From: Rhynchopus euleeides
Lineage: Eukaryota > Euglenozoa > Diplonemea > Diplonemida > Diplonemidae
Direction: 5' to 3'
DNA length: 64,000 nt
Assembly (NCBI GenBank): GCA_963210315.1
Contig: OY723260.1
Coordinates: 496,001 to 560,000, forward strand
Below the pieces are notes generated by a model. The model made no database searches. It had not been told where the DNA came from and saw only the letters and a program-made list of their open reading frames with translations. A program made the translations under genes and the position numbers. Position 1 is the first letter of the stretch. Each line of letters begins with the position of its first letter. Below, in pieces: positions 10,140-21,214 of the stretch.

Positions 10140-10872
10140 GTGTGTGTGTGTGGTTATCAAGTTTTAAGGCGGTGTCGGCCTGCACGGGCAGTAGCACCTC
10201 CCCTTCAGTATCGCACTCCCGAAGGATTCCCCAACACGACGTGACACCGGTTTCGACGCGTACTCTTCGTACCCCTCCCCCGGCCGCGTCTCTTCAGCGA
10301 AGAACCGGGGATAATCGGACCAGGGCTAGCTAAACCCTGGTGGTGTCACGGGTGGGGTTGGAGAGGGAGAAAAGGAAGAAATGAAGTTGCGAAAAAGTCA
10401 AACACTGACACGTGAAATCAATAAAAAGGGCGGTATATATCGCCCCCTTGCTGCGACAAAGACACTAAATAGTCAGGCCGCTCCAAGAGTCTTGAGGGCT
10501 TGACGTGTGTGTGTGTGTGGTTACAAAGTTTTAAGGCGGTGTCGCCCTGCACGGGCAGTAGCACCTCCCCTTCAGTATCGCACTCCCGAAGGATTCCCCA
10601 ACACGACGTGACACCGGTTTCGACGCGTACTCTTCGTACCCCTCCCCCCGGCCGCGTCTCTTCAGCGAAGAACCGGGGATAATCGGACCAGGGCTAGCTA
10701 AACCCTGGTGGTGTCACGGGTGGGGTTGGAGAGGGAGAAAAAGGCAGAAATGAAGTTGCGAAAAAGTCAAACACTGACACGTGAAATCAATAAAAAGGGT
10801 GGTATATATCGCCCCCTTGCTGCGACGTAGACACTAAATAGTCAGGCCGCTTCAAGAGTCTTGAGGGCTTGA
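10140..10872. repeat. Tandem duplication of a ~367-bp unit with foldable core (candidate structured RNA)
   Basis: Two nearly identical units start at about 10140 and 10504 (offset 367 bp). Each contains an AT-rich GGTATATATCGCCCCC element, a GT microsatellite and a core with several perfect short helices. An outer stem GTGACACC/GGTGTCAC encloses GACGCG/CGCGTC (with an inner GTAC hairpin), then TCTTC-AGC-GAAGA, then ACCAGGG/CCCTGGT. Such nested helices, kept in both copies, suggest a structured RNA or its relic, but I cannot match it to 5S, U snRNA, SRP or spliced-leader RNA. The strand is undetermined. Confidence 0.5.
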
Positions 10873-11019
10873 TGACGTGTGTGTGTGTGGGGGGGGGGGG
10901 GGGGTGAGGGGGGGGGGGTTCACAACGGTAGACAAATTTCTGCATTTATTTGTTTGCATGCAATACACGCGTGGGAGGGGGGGGGGGGGGAGGGGATGAG
11001 CTTTTCGTGCACCTTGGTG

Positions 11020-11200
11020 CATACGACGGCTGTTGCCTCATCGTCATGCAAATATCATTGCTGGCTGTGTCTCGTTTTTGAGCAGTCAGTACTACGTCCT
11101 CCCCTCGCCTGTCCTCGTCAGGTACGGGGCGAGGATCTTTGGAGCCTGGGGGTCAGTCCCCAAGCAGACACAACCAGCACTGCTCACAGCACAGGTGGGT
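11020..11200. repeat. Dispersed repeat, copy 1
   Basis: A segment with GCGAGGATCTTTGGA and GCAGACACAAC recurs diverged at about 41420-41600, in the same orientation and order. No coding potential is evident. Confidence 0.6.
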
Positions 11201-11497
11201 GGGGGGGGATGGGGCCCGGCTTTGCCACTGTTCCAACCCCCCGTGGCTTTGCCGATTTTCTTTCAAAAAAAATGATTGCCGGGTTTCTTTTCTCCCAACA
11301 AGGTACTTGTCAGGCGGAAATGCAGCGATAGGGGAAGTGCTAGGTGCTTGCCGTCACACACAGTCTTATGTGCCTGCCAATCACACCAACACTTCCGCAA
11401 ATCCAATATTTTTCTGTGTGTGTCGTGCGATCAACGAAAAACTTTTTCTCGTTTACCTTTCGTATTTCTTCACGAATTAGGCCAAATGAGGTCAGCT

Positions 11498-11596
11498 CCT
11501 GTGACGCTAAGTGACACTAAGTGACGGTAAGTGACCGTAAGTGTTGGTAAGTGACTGTAAGTGACGTTAAGTGACACTAAGTGACGGTAAATGACG
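11498..11596. repeat. 10-bp minisatellite (GTGACNNTAA)n, array 1
   Basis: About nine degenerate copies of a 10-bp unit of the form GTGACNNTAA occur head to tail. The same unit recurs at 14070-14280. Confidence 0.85.
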
Positions 11597-11830
11597 CCAA
11601 AAATCCTGAATGCACACGCCTGGAGGGGGCTTGCAGGAGGTCCTCACGTCTCGGGCCCCAGTGCGTTCCTTTGACTCCGTGCTGATTGTAGTGGGGTAAC
11701 TTGGACACCGACCGGCCGGTTGACCGGTCAGGAAGTAACCCGTTGACCGGCCATCTGACCGTTCACCGGCAGACCGGTGGCCGCGCCGGTTGACCGGCCA
11801 TCTGCCCGCAAACCCGCACACAACGCGCTG

Positions 11831-12050
11831 TTTTCCACACCTCTACGAGGTTGCCCCGACATTTTCCACACCTCTGCGAGGTTGCCCCGATACTTTCCAC
11901 ACCTCTACGAGGTTGCTCCGATATTTTCCACACCTCTGCGAGGTTGCCCCGACATTTTCCACACCTCTACGAGGTTGCCCCGATACTTTCCACACCTCTG
12001 CGAGGTTGCCCCGATATTTTCCGGGGCAACCTCGCAGAGGTGTGGAAAAT
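11831..12050. repeat. 31-bp minisatellite with terminal inverted unit, array 1
   Basis: Six consecutive copies of an exactly 31-bp unit (TTTTCCACACCTCT then CGAGGTTGCCCCGA) alternate between ACG and GCG variants. The array ends in an inverted copy at about 12018-12050, giving a hairpin. A stray partial copy lies near 12590-12625. Confidence 0.9.
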
Positions 12051-12967
12051 CCCCTCATTCTCCACCAGGTCCTGGGTAAGACGTTAAACTGCCTGGGGGG
12101 GCCGTCCCCGGACCATGACGGGTGCCTGCACCAGGAGTCTAGCACGGCCGTGGTCCAGGGCATGACCGAAAACTGCTTGGGTACCGAGGCTCCCCAGACC
12201 AGGAAGGGTGGAGACACCTGGAGTCTAAATAGTCACACCACGTCAGGCCAGACCTTCGCATTGCACTCCGCGAAGACTGCCACACAGCCGCGGGGCAGGT
12301 GTGCAGCCTGTGGAAAACCTCGTACAGAAAAGGGTCGGCGACCGCCCGCCCCCAGTCTGAGAGGCATCAGCCGAATCTCGGTGGAGGCGGGCACAAAACA
12401 AAAGGGAGAGTCGTCACTGTGCATATCAGCACGGTCCCGCCCTCTGTGCCAGACCAACACACCACCAAAGGAAAAGAGGAAGAGGCGACGTAAGGCAATG
12501 CCTCCGTGCGGCCAGGAGAACACGAAATAGCGACCCCCTCAACGGGGAATGCTACGAGCACGGCCAAAAATCGTTCAAATCGTTCAAATATCGGGGCAAC
12601 CTCGTCGAGGTGTGGGCATTGCTTCCCCGTTTGAGCCCCTCCAACAGCGTTTCCGGGCTCAGGGACCCCTCGTAGTGGGCTCAGATGTCCAAAAACGACC
12701 CATTTTGCTGCCCCCCAAAAAAACAAAATGCGAGCATCTCCCCCTACAAACCCTGGCCTTACCACGACCCCAGACCCGAAAAAAGCCGGAAAAACCCGAA
12801 ATTTTGGGGTGACGATCCCGATTTTTTTCGGGTCTTTTTTCCGGGGTTTTCCGGCCTCCAGGGGGGATTTTTCACGCATTTTGGCAAAGGGAAAAAAACG
12901 CACGGGACCCGAAAAAACCCGAAAAAATCCGGAAGTCGTCACCCCCCTCCAAGCAATGTTTCCTATA

Positions 12968-13045
12968 CCAGCTCGTCAGTCAGTGAGGGGAAGTGGGCCG
13001 TGGCTCACTTCTTCTCACACCTGACAGCGAGGGCCTCCTTGCACG
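12968..13045. repeat. Diverged partial copy of the ~110-bp palindromic MITE
   Basis: GTCAGTGAGGGGAAGTGG followed by GGCTCACTT is the reverse complement of the inner part of the elements at 58092-58201 and 60294-60402. Confidence 0.5.
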
Positions 13046-13204
13046 CCGTTTGATTCCACCCCAAATGCTATGTCCCGTTGTGATGGGAGTTCTATGGGAG
13101 TATCGAGGGCGGGCAAGAAGATAGAGGCGACTTGATTTCAGTCACAGCTCTGCCCTCTTCTCAGCTCTCTCTATGCATTCACGACCAGCCCTAGAAATTC
13201 CCAT

Positions 13205-13360
13205 TGACTGACAAGCCGCCTCTGGGCGAGGCTGGGCAAGAGTAGGCGAGGGTGGGCGAGCGTGTGCGGACGTGGGCGAGGGCGCACGAGGGCGGGCGAC
13301 GGTGACCGACGGTGGGCGAGGGCGGGCAAGGGCGAGGGCGGGCGGGTGGTGGGCTGTTGT
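13205..13360. repeat. GC-rich 10-bp satellite (GGGCGAGNNT-like)
   Basis: About fifteen degenerate 10-bp units of the GGGCGAGGGT type occur in tandem; a shorter relative lies at about 13905-13970. Open frames over this array are by-products of its composition. Confidence 0.75.
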
Positions 13361-14069
13361 CCCAATGGGTTCCCGCGGTAGGCTCGCCGCTCGCTCATAA
13401 TTTTCCCCTTCCATTGCACTTCTCGGAATCCGTGTGGATCGCAGTGGGGTCATAGTGGTGGTGTAGGTGCCAAACTTCACCCATGAAGTATGGGTCTGGT
13501 TCAGGCACTTTTGCAGGTAAAAAGTGACGAGGAGGCAGCTCACCGACCCACCCCACCCACCCAGTGGGACCCCCCTCACGGATTTCCCAAAACCCTGTTC
13601 TTTTGAACGTTTGGGATCTGTGCGGATCATGGTGGGGTCATTTTGACCATGGGGTGCCTGTGTCCACCACTGACTGGGGGTCACCATATTGGCCCAAATC
13701 CTGCAGTAAACCGCTACCTGCAGGGTTGCGTTGCGTCAACGTTGCGACGTCTGCCTCCAGACCCAGTGCTGCCGCGGTTTGGTGGGCTCGATGGGTATAC
13801 TTCGATTGGTTGGATTGGCTGTGGCTGGTCCAGGAGAAAGTGGTGGGACATAAGAGTGCGGAATGCCCAAATCCACTACAAACCTCACCAGAAAACAAGC
13901 CAACTTGGGCGAGGCTGAGCGAGGGTGGGCGAAGGTGGGCGAGCGTGGTCGAGGGTGGTGCGAGTGCTGGGCGACGCCAAAAAGGCAGCTTGCTTTAGGT
14001 CAAATGACCATGATCATCGGTTTTCTGCCATTACGGGGCTTGAGCAGCTCAGAACATGAGAAAACCAAC

Positions 14070-14280
14070 CACTACCTGAGTGACTGTGAGTGACACTAAG
14101 TGACGGTAAGTGAAGCTAAGTGACTGTAAGTGACGCTAAGTGACGGTAAGTGACCGCTAAGTGACCTAAGTGACACTAAGTGACGCTAAGTGACGGTAAG
14201 TGACGGTAAGTGACTGTAAGTAACAGTGTGGTGACTGTAAGTGAAGCTAAGTGACCGTAAGTGACAGTAAGTGACGCCAA
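14070..14280. repeat. 10-bp minisatellite (GTGACNNTAA)n, array 2
   Basis: About twenty degenerate copies of the same 10-bp unit as at 11498-11596, with occasional 9- or 11-bp units. Confidence 0.85.
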
Positions 14281-15056
14281 AAAAGCGGAAAAAATGGGAC
14301 AGTCACCTGACCTCAGTTGGCCTAACGAATGATCCTGCACGACTCCAGCTATATTTTGTTTTGTGTGTGCAACCTTCTGGTCACCTGCACGTTGCGGCGT
14401 GGAGTGTAGATGAACAGAACATTGCTCCCACTGCAACAGTTCTGAACGCCTTCCGTGAGCACGGTGCGTTTGACACAAAAATAACTGTGGGGTAAAGAAT
14501 CTACGGGGCTGGCAAGCTTTTTTTTGTTGGGTGTGGGTGCGTGTGCCGCGGCTCTACCGAGACGTTGAGACACCATGGCAGCATCGGTACGAACAGTAGA
14601 AATATAGTTTAAATAAAAAGGAAGAGATGGGCAATCGATCTGGGTGTGTGGGGGGGGTGGAGGTGGGGGAAGTATCAGTGGTCAACGTCACACTGATTGC
14701 AGCACTTCGGGGGGTAATCGAGCTGGGTGTGTGGGGGGGTGGGGTGGGGGTGGGGGGAAGTATCAGTGGTCAACGTCATTGCAGCACTTCGGGGGGCGGG
14801 GCCGTAAGGGACAGCCACCAGGGGTGCAGGGGTGGGGCAACGGAGGGACGCGTTCTTCGCCGCAGCCCGCCGGGGGCACGTGGCGTGTTCGCACAAAAGG
14901 ACCGTGTCCGCCTGCAAAGGGTTTTTTGTTTGTGCTGGCAACCTGTGTGTGCATGAGTGTTCATACGTGCGACGGTACCCACTATTCTTTAAACGTGGCC
15001 TGAGACAGATTCGAGCAACATGCGGAAGCCCCAGTGTCTCAAGGCTGTGTTGAGAC

Positions 15057-15390
15057 GGCACGAAGGTGTGACCCTTACAAAGCTTCAGCCGTACGGCCTT
15101 TGTCCTTCGTTACCTCGCCACGCGTCGTCGCTCGTAAACAGGTTTTTCGAGTTGGCGACGCCCAAACTCGACTGTCAGAAATCGTACTCCTTTCGCTATA
15201 ATAAGAGAAACACCCTGCCCAGCAACTGCAAAAAGGCAGATCCGGGCTACTTTTCGTTGAGCGCACACTCCTGTGTCAAAGGCTGTGTAAGCCCCTGTGA
15301 AGTGGCATGAAGGTGATCCTTATAAAGCTTCAGTCGTACGATTTCCTTCGTTACTTCGCGACTTCGCTACGCTTCGTCGCTCGTAACTAG
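15057..15390. repeat. Direct repeat pair of ~85 bp
   Basis: Segments at about 15057-15141 and 15305-15390 share GAAGGTG, AAGCTTCAG, CGTACG and CTTCGTTAC ... GTCGCTCGTAA. The 160 bp between them is not repeated. No gene is evident. Confidence 0.6.
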
Positions 15391-15614
15391 TAAAAACAAA
15401 ATCAAACTCAAGAAGTGGGAACGCGGGTCAGTATCAGTGGCCAATATCACACCGATCGGACCCTAAGAGCAACACCAAGGGGCTGTAACAGACAGGCAGA
15501 CAGAAGCAGGGGGGGGGGCAGGGTCGAGAGCAGGGGAGCAAGGTCGGGATATTCTGAAGAGCAAAGGCGTCGTGTCTGGCGCCAGCATAGGGATGTAGGA
15601 TCCAGGCTCTAGGG

Positions 15615-17185
15615 CTATAGGTCGTTGTGCGGCTCGTTCTCGGCGCTCTGTTCCGCAGGCACCCCCTTCCTCAGGCACAGGTATGCTACACCCACGAGCA
15701 ACGCCACACCCGCCACCGCCCCGCACACGATACCCGCGATGGCACCGCCAGACAGCCCGTCATCACCGCCGCCCGCCTCATCCGGCTCGCACGACCGCGC
15801 GTCAGGCGACACTTTGTAGCCCGCATCGCATGCCTCCACCACACACGCATCGTCAGCGTAATGTGTGCGTGATGCGTGCTGCGCCTTGCACTGCAGGCGG
15901 CCCACCCCCACTCCGCCTGGACAGACACAGCCCTGCCCAGAGTGCGGACCGTTTCGCCGTATGTGTTCTTGCGCAGCTCCGCCTCAAGCGCCGCCACCAG
16001 GTCCGTTGTCAGCAGCTGCTTCAGCGACGCCTCCACCTGCACCGTGAAGACAGCCTCGCCTGGGGCGGCACAGGCCATGCCTGAAGAGGTGTTGGTCGAC
16101 ACGTCAGGGCCGTGCACCACGGCGGTCAGCGCCTTCTCCACATCCAGAAGCACGCCTTGGGGGCAGGTCTGCACCTGCCACACGGCGACCACCTTCTCCA
16201 CCGACCGGGGGAAGCGCAGGGAGGAGCGCACGCAGGTGTAGGCGGTGCGGCCCGTCTCGTCGTTCACCAGATGGCTGTGCTGCGGCGAGCAGGCGCACTT
16301 GCCCCACCCGGTGCACACTGCAGCCGTGTCGATGTAGGCACGGCAGTCGCTGTCCTGCCTGCACCACACCGTGTCCGTGGGGCCTGCGTCGTTGGGGCTC
16401 AGTGTCGGTTCAGGCACAGCAGCGCCGGGGCTGGGTGTGGTCGCGGGTGTCGGTTCAGGCGCAGCGCCACCGGGGCTCGGTGTGGTCACGGGTGTCGAGG
16501 TCAGCGGCGCATCAGTTCGCGGGACGCACGTTGTGAGATCAGGAGACACCACGTGGCCATCCTGGCATGCTGTGACGAGACAGTGCGGGTGCCTGTACTC
16601 CATCATCTCTGCATGCTGCACGAGGTCGCACCGCAGCCCGCCAAGGAGCTGCACACCCACGTGCGTCGGGCGCGTCAGCGCTGTGTAGTGCAGCAGAGGG
16701 TACACATTCTTCCGCATCTCTTGTGTCAGCACCTCGGCGGTCACTGTGTGCAGTGCCAACAGGTTGTGCGTCCCGACGATCGCATCCACCATGACGTAGC
16801 CGCGGGTATCATCACAAACCAGCGAGGTCTGGTTGGCGGTGGGCACAACGCCCCGTGTCACAGCTGCGACAGCTGCCCCCAGCTGCAACAAGAGAGCATC
16901 GCCTGCAGGGCAGGAAGTGCTGAACCCTGGGAGGGGGAACATGACGCGCAAGGTGTCGTGGAACACGGGGCCGCTGTCCATGCGGCCTGCATCTGCGCAC
17001 AGCGGAACACCAGGTGCGACGTGTGTGTAGCCTGCTGAGCAGACGCACACAGACTCCTGCTGGCATGTGGCAAGGGAGTCGCCGTAGGTGCGGCAGTCGC
17101 TGTCCTGCCTGCACCACACCTGCCCTCCTGCAGCATCACACGCCACGACGGCTCCAGCAAGGATGAGCGACTGCACCCAGCGCAT
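15615..17185 (-). CDS. Cysteine-rich type I membrane protein with two repeated modules (frameshifted)
   Basis: From the ATG at 17185 the frame encodes a signal peptide (MRWVQSLILAGAVVA) and two copies of a module. Each copy has a short EGF-like Cys motif (VWCRQDSDCRTYGD and VWCRQDSDCRAYID), a mixed alpha/beta segment, and a terminal Cys pair (CQDGHVVSPD; CDAGYKVSPD). A Pro/Thr-rich linker separates the modules. The ending, with a membrane segment (GAIAGIVCGAVAGVALLVGV) and short cytoplasmic tail, is in another frame, from about 15900 to the stop at 15615. The switch lies at a TGGGGGTGGG stretch near 15900, where a one-base indel restores module alignment. It could be a sequencing error or a real mutation. 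Extracellular display is likely; the ligand is unknown. Paired WCRQDSDC modules look like protist surface proteins. Confidence 0.65.
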
Positions 17186-17558
17186 TGTGTCACGTCTTCT
17201 TCTGTCGCCTCTCGGAACCTGCAACGGGGAGGTGGTGTGGCGGTTGTGATGGCGGCAGCATGGCTGGCACAGAAACAGTCCACTCTGGTGCACACCAGAA
17301 ACAGGGAGTGGTGGGCATGCGATTGGTCCATCAGAACAACAGATGTCGAAAATATGCCACCCCCTCAGGTTGAAGCCTTCTTTCGGGGGACAGCACCGCC
17401 ACTCCCACGAGGCATGCGCCCAAAGCTGCGTTGGAGAACTATCGCTCTGCTCCGGAATGCATGCAGGAAGGGGGTGGGAAGGGAGGGGGGGATATGGAAT
17501 CAGATCAGAGCAATATCGCAAGGTATGAAATGGGCACCATGGGCATCACCCTAGAGGT

Positions 17559-18024
17559 TTCACCACCGTTTGTTCGCGGCGCGGGTCATCTACAGAAGTA
17601 GCGAGGGCAGGAACAAACGGTGTTTAGTTTGCCTGGCAAACCAAAATGATTGGGACGGGGGGCACCCCAGCAGATGGACACCAGGTAGCAAAAAATGGGA
17701 ATAAGCGTCATGACTGCGGCGTGTACAGGGGGTTTGATCGTCGAGAGTGAATGGAAAAGTAAGTCTCCCGGCGCCTTCTTGCAATGTTAGTCATTTTTGT
17801 AGTCACTACACCAGAGGGTTGTACAAGGCAGATCAATGCACAATGGGAGGGTGTGTAGCAGTTGTCTGCCAGTGGCTTGGTGGTTGGGCCGCACACAGTA
17901 TCACTAAAACACGACCAGGTGTATGTACGTAATACGTAGTCTCTCCTTGACACCATACGCTTTGTGCTCCTCCAAACGGAGGCTTCACCACCGTTTGTTC
18001 GCGGCGCGGGTCATCTACAGAAGT
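17559..18024. repeat. 41-bp direct repeat pair
   Basis: CACCACCGTTTGTTCGCGGC plus its continuation to ACAGAAGT occurs perfectly at 17559-17599 and 17984-18024. The 384-bp interior shows no gene. It may be the scar of a small element or solo terminal repeats. Confidence 0.65.
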
Positions 18025-18105
18025 GCGGGGTTTGCGGGTTTGTTGACTCATTGTAAAGTCCTGAGCACCTGGGGCTAAGGGGGGCACCGCCTGTGGTGGG
18101 ACACT

Positions 18106-20297
18106 CTATAAGGAATGGCCAAGCAAATCCACATTGTCGTCCCAGACGGATGCCATGTCGAAGATCACATCGTCACGCATCTCATACACCTCAGCTGGCA
18201 CGCAGAGGACCTCATAACCGGCTGTCGCTGAGCTGGGGCGCAGCATCTGGCGCACTGCTCCGTTGAGTGTGTCTGCGGTGTATAAACATGGGACGCCCGT
18301 TACGATGGCAATTCGGTGCAAGTCGAGGCACTTTTCTACAGCCACGCCCGATGCAGTGACGAATCCCCCTGTTGAACCTCGCCGCTTGCAATTGCGATTG
18401 TGCAGCCGGGCTGCTTCAGAACGCATGCAAAGCGCAGCGCGCTTTCGGCGTGCGCTGTCGTGTGGCGCGTGTTCCACATCATGAAGAAGTTATTCCCCAG
18501 CAGCGACACAATCATCCCGCCGTTCTGCGACAGCAGCGGCGTCATCCTCGGCAGCACATCCTCCGCCAGCACGGAGCGTATGGTGGCGCAGGCGACGGTG
18601 GTGTCCAATGCAGCCACGCTGCGGGAGAGGGGGGCAGGCGCCCTCCACGACATGCTGCCGGGTTGCATGAGGCGGGACGAGGCACCCATGGCGGTGCTGC
18701 CGTCCGCAGAGGCGTCGGCCTGCAGCGGGTCGCGCTCCCGCCCCCGCAGGCTCCGATGCCACACGGTGCGGACGGAGGCGCTGCCGCTGATGCCCTTCAG
18801 AGGCAGCGTCACAGGGGGCCCTGCGACGACATCTTCGCACGCTTTGCCCAGTTGTCCCAGATGTTCGAAGGTACTGCGACTGCGCCAGGTGTGCAGACAC
18901 TCTCGAGGCGTGCAGCAACATTCACTGTGTGTCCGAAGTAGTCTACACGCCCCGTCAGTGGGTTCGTCTCAGATGCCACCTCGCCCCCATTAACATCGAT
19001 GCGGACAGTCAGCCCGCCTCAGAGTGGGCGTGCCTTGCAGATGGGGACCTCGAGCAGCATGGCAGGCCACTCCGCATCGAGCAGTGCCCTGTCCACAGTG
19101 GTGCCGAAGTGTATGCCTGCAGCTGCGCCTTCGAATGCAACCATGAATGCGTCCCCAATTGTCTTCACCTCGTACCCACCCCACGCAGCGAGTGTGGCCC
19201 GCATCACCGCGTTGTGCACAAGCATGCCGCGCTGCATCGTCTCGTGGTCTGCCTCCCAGATCATCGTGGAGGCGCGTATGTCGGTGAAGACGATTGCCGC
19301 TTCGCGGTGCGATGCAATACTAGGCGCAGGCGCGGCTGATGCATGCGTGTGAGGGGCGTCAGGCGTGTGGGGGCCCCTGGCCTGCTGCTGATCCAGCAGC
19401 AGGGCAGGCAGGTAGGGCCGGTAGGCACGCAGGTTCTGCTCCAGCCCACACAGCGCCTCATGCATCGCCACAGGCAGCCCCTCCGCCTCCTGCAACATGT
19501 CCGCCACGGTGTCCACGTCGTACCTTGCGAGCAGCCGTGCTATCGCCTCCACAGTCTAGATGGTGTTTGCCATCGCCGCCTGCTCGCGTTCAGCCTCCCT
19601 TGCGAAGCCGCGCGTGGCGATGAAGTCGAGAACGAGGACGAACAACGACAGCGAGGTGTAAGCCAATGCTTCGTAAGCCCCCGTTGAGCATGGCGGCGTG
19701 TCGCAGTTGCAGATCACCTCCAAGCGCTCCCGGCGGTGCCACTGGGGTGCAGTCCCAGGCAGGTCCAGCAGGCCCCAGCGGAAGGTGCCCTCTGCGGTAG
19801 CGATCACCGCCCACACGCACGTCAGGCTGAGCAGCAGCACGGCGAAGCGCGAGCCGAGCTGCAGCAGCAGGGCTGCGTCAGCAAGAAGCACCACAAGGGG
19901 CCACATGGAGGGGTACATGAGGGTGCGCTGCTGGAAGTCGGCCAGGATCACCGACAATGTGAGCAGGAGGATGTACACACGCAGCATCTACTGTGTGATC
20001 CGTCTCCCAGTCACGCACATGGCCACCATAAGAATGCTGGGGCACAGCGACCGCGTTGAAGCACATCAGCAAAGCGGGCTGCGTCGTCGTAAATATGAAG
20101 AATATCCACGGCACCGTGGCGCACCATGTGCTGAATATCAGGATGAATCGCCTGTCGCTGCGTGATTTACCCTGCAGTTCCCCACGCATCGAGATGACAT
20201 CCTCGTACCATCCCAGCAGCGTTGGTATCACAGACGCCACGCTTGCACATGATGCCAACCCTTCGTCAAAAGCTCTGCTGGGGGGGGGGGGGTAGTG
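18106..20297 (-). pseudogene. Broken multi-pass class III nucleotide cyclase with two cyclase homology domains
   Basis: The fragments in order encode a multi-pass membrane region (ILIFSTWCATVPWIFFIF; YILLLTLSVILA; LVVLLADAALLLQL), then a first cyclase domain. That domain has the two metal Asp motifs (AIVFTDIRASTMIWE and EVKTIGDAFMVAF) and the substrate motif YFGHTVNVAARLE. A second, degenerate cyclase domain follows (VSLLGNNFFMMWN). The gene is damaged by a frameshift near 20030, in-frame TAG at 19988-19990, TAG at 19556-19558, TGA at 19019-19021, and frameshifts in a C5 run near 18815 and near 18370. Translation on both sides of each break continues the family pattern, so this is decay rather than splicing; no GTATG donors lie at the breaks. 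The 5' end is missing beyond a C-run at 20281. Confidence 0.8.
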
Positions 20298-20996
20298 AAA
20301 TCGAATTTGCAGGGAGCACAAGAATGATGGGGGGGGGGGGGGGGGTTGCGTGATTGCCTCCCTTCAAAGGAGGGTGTGTGGGGGCGGGAGGGCGTAGCGA
20401 ATACCTATTGCGTACCGGAAAACACGGAGGGGGGGTCACACCGGGGTGGGGCGGGGGGATCTGTGCCGTGTTCGTCACCCTAGCCGTCCTGCTATGCAGG
20501 GTGATCACCTTTTCTGCAACCTCTGCATGCGTCGTTTTCGATTATGTGCCGCTTTCAGTTCATGCAATGCCGGAAACCTACGGTTGAGACATGACGTCTT
20601 TTGTAAAATACGGCCACGATACGGGAAAGGGGCCGAGTGATTCCTCGTTGCAGCGACACACACACAGGCAAAAAAAATAAAGGGAAATATCAGGGTAAAA
20701 GATAGGGTTCCGGGCTGCGCGCCGAAAACCGGGGGTAATCGGGGGTAAAATTTCAGCCATTTCCCCAACTGGAAGGGCTTCCCTTCCCACAACCCCACCC
20801 CACCCCACGCCACTCAACTGGGATGGGCAGGGTGGCTCCTCTGCGGGGGCCGCTGCCAGGTCCGAGAGGAGCGCGCTCCTTCTTGGCGCCAACGCGAAGG
20901 AGCCAGTCGATGAGAAAGGCGTTCGGGAGAGCGCGGTGGTGTTGAAAGCACCGCAGGTTGCCCTTGCAGACTTGGTTCTGGACAGGCACAGGCCAC
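20298..20996. other. Gene-free stretch with G-homopolymers
   Basis: It holds two G runs of 12 or more (20281-20292 and 20331-20345) just upstream of the pseudogene. I see no gene. Confidence 0.6.
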
Positions 20997-20998
20997 AT

Positions 20999-21214
20999 GG
21001 GGGGTCTGGGGGGCGGAGCCCCCCAGCCGCCGGAGGCCACGGTAGTGAGCATCTGTTCCTTGTAACCGTACGATTCTGTGAGCTGCCTGCATCCTCCCAG
21101 GTGGTCTGTATTCCATCCCCAATTGACCTCAAAGGGTGTTGGATATAAGACAGGCAGACGGCACAGGGGGGTCTGGGGGGCGGAGCCCCCCAGCCGCCGG
21201 AGGCCACGGTAGCG
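20999..21214 (+). repeat. Paired copies of the GC palindrome repeat
   Basis: Direct copies at 20999-21047 and 21166-21214 lie 167 bp apart. The spacer begins AGCATCTGTTCCTTG and is homologous to spacers of other pairs. Confidence 0.85.

Noticed and set aside
10230..10345. Hammerhead-ribozyme-like core on the minus strand (CTGAAGAG...CGAAA with a 5-bp stem II) in the 367-bp repeat
   Set aside because: The conserved core and stem II are present, but there is no NUH cleavage site adjoining stem III and no stem I adjacent to CTGANGA; the sequence folds better as separate hairpins.
15690..17521. A single 611-codon reading of the cysteine-rich gene
   Set aside because: Its upstream part precedes the signal-peptide start, and its last ~70 residues are out of frame relative to the conserved module and membrane segment.
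20999..21214. CRISPR-like repeat-spacer-repeat
   Set aside because: Only two repeats per locus, spacers are homologous between loci, and the genome is eukaryotic.
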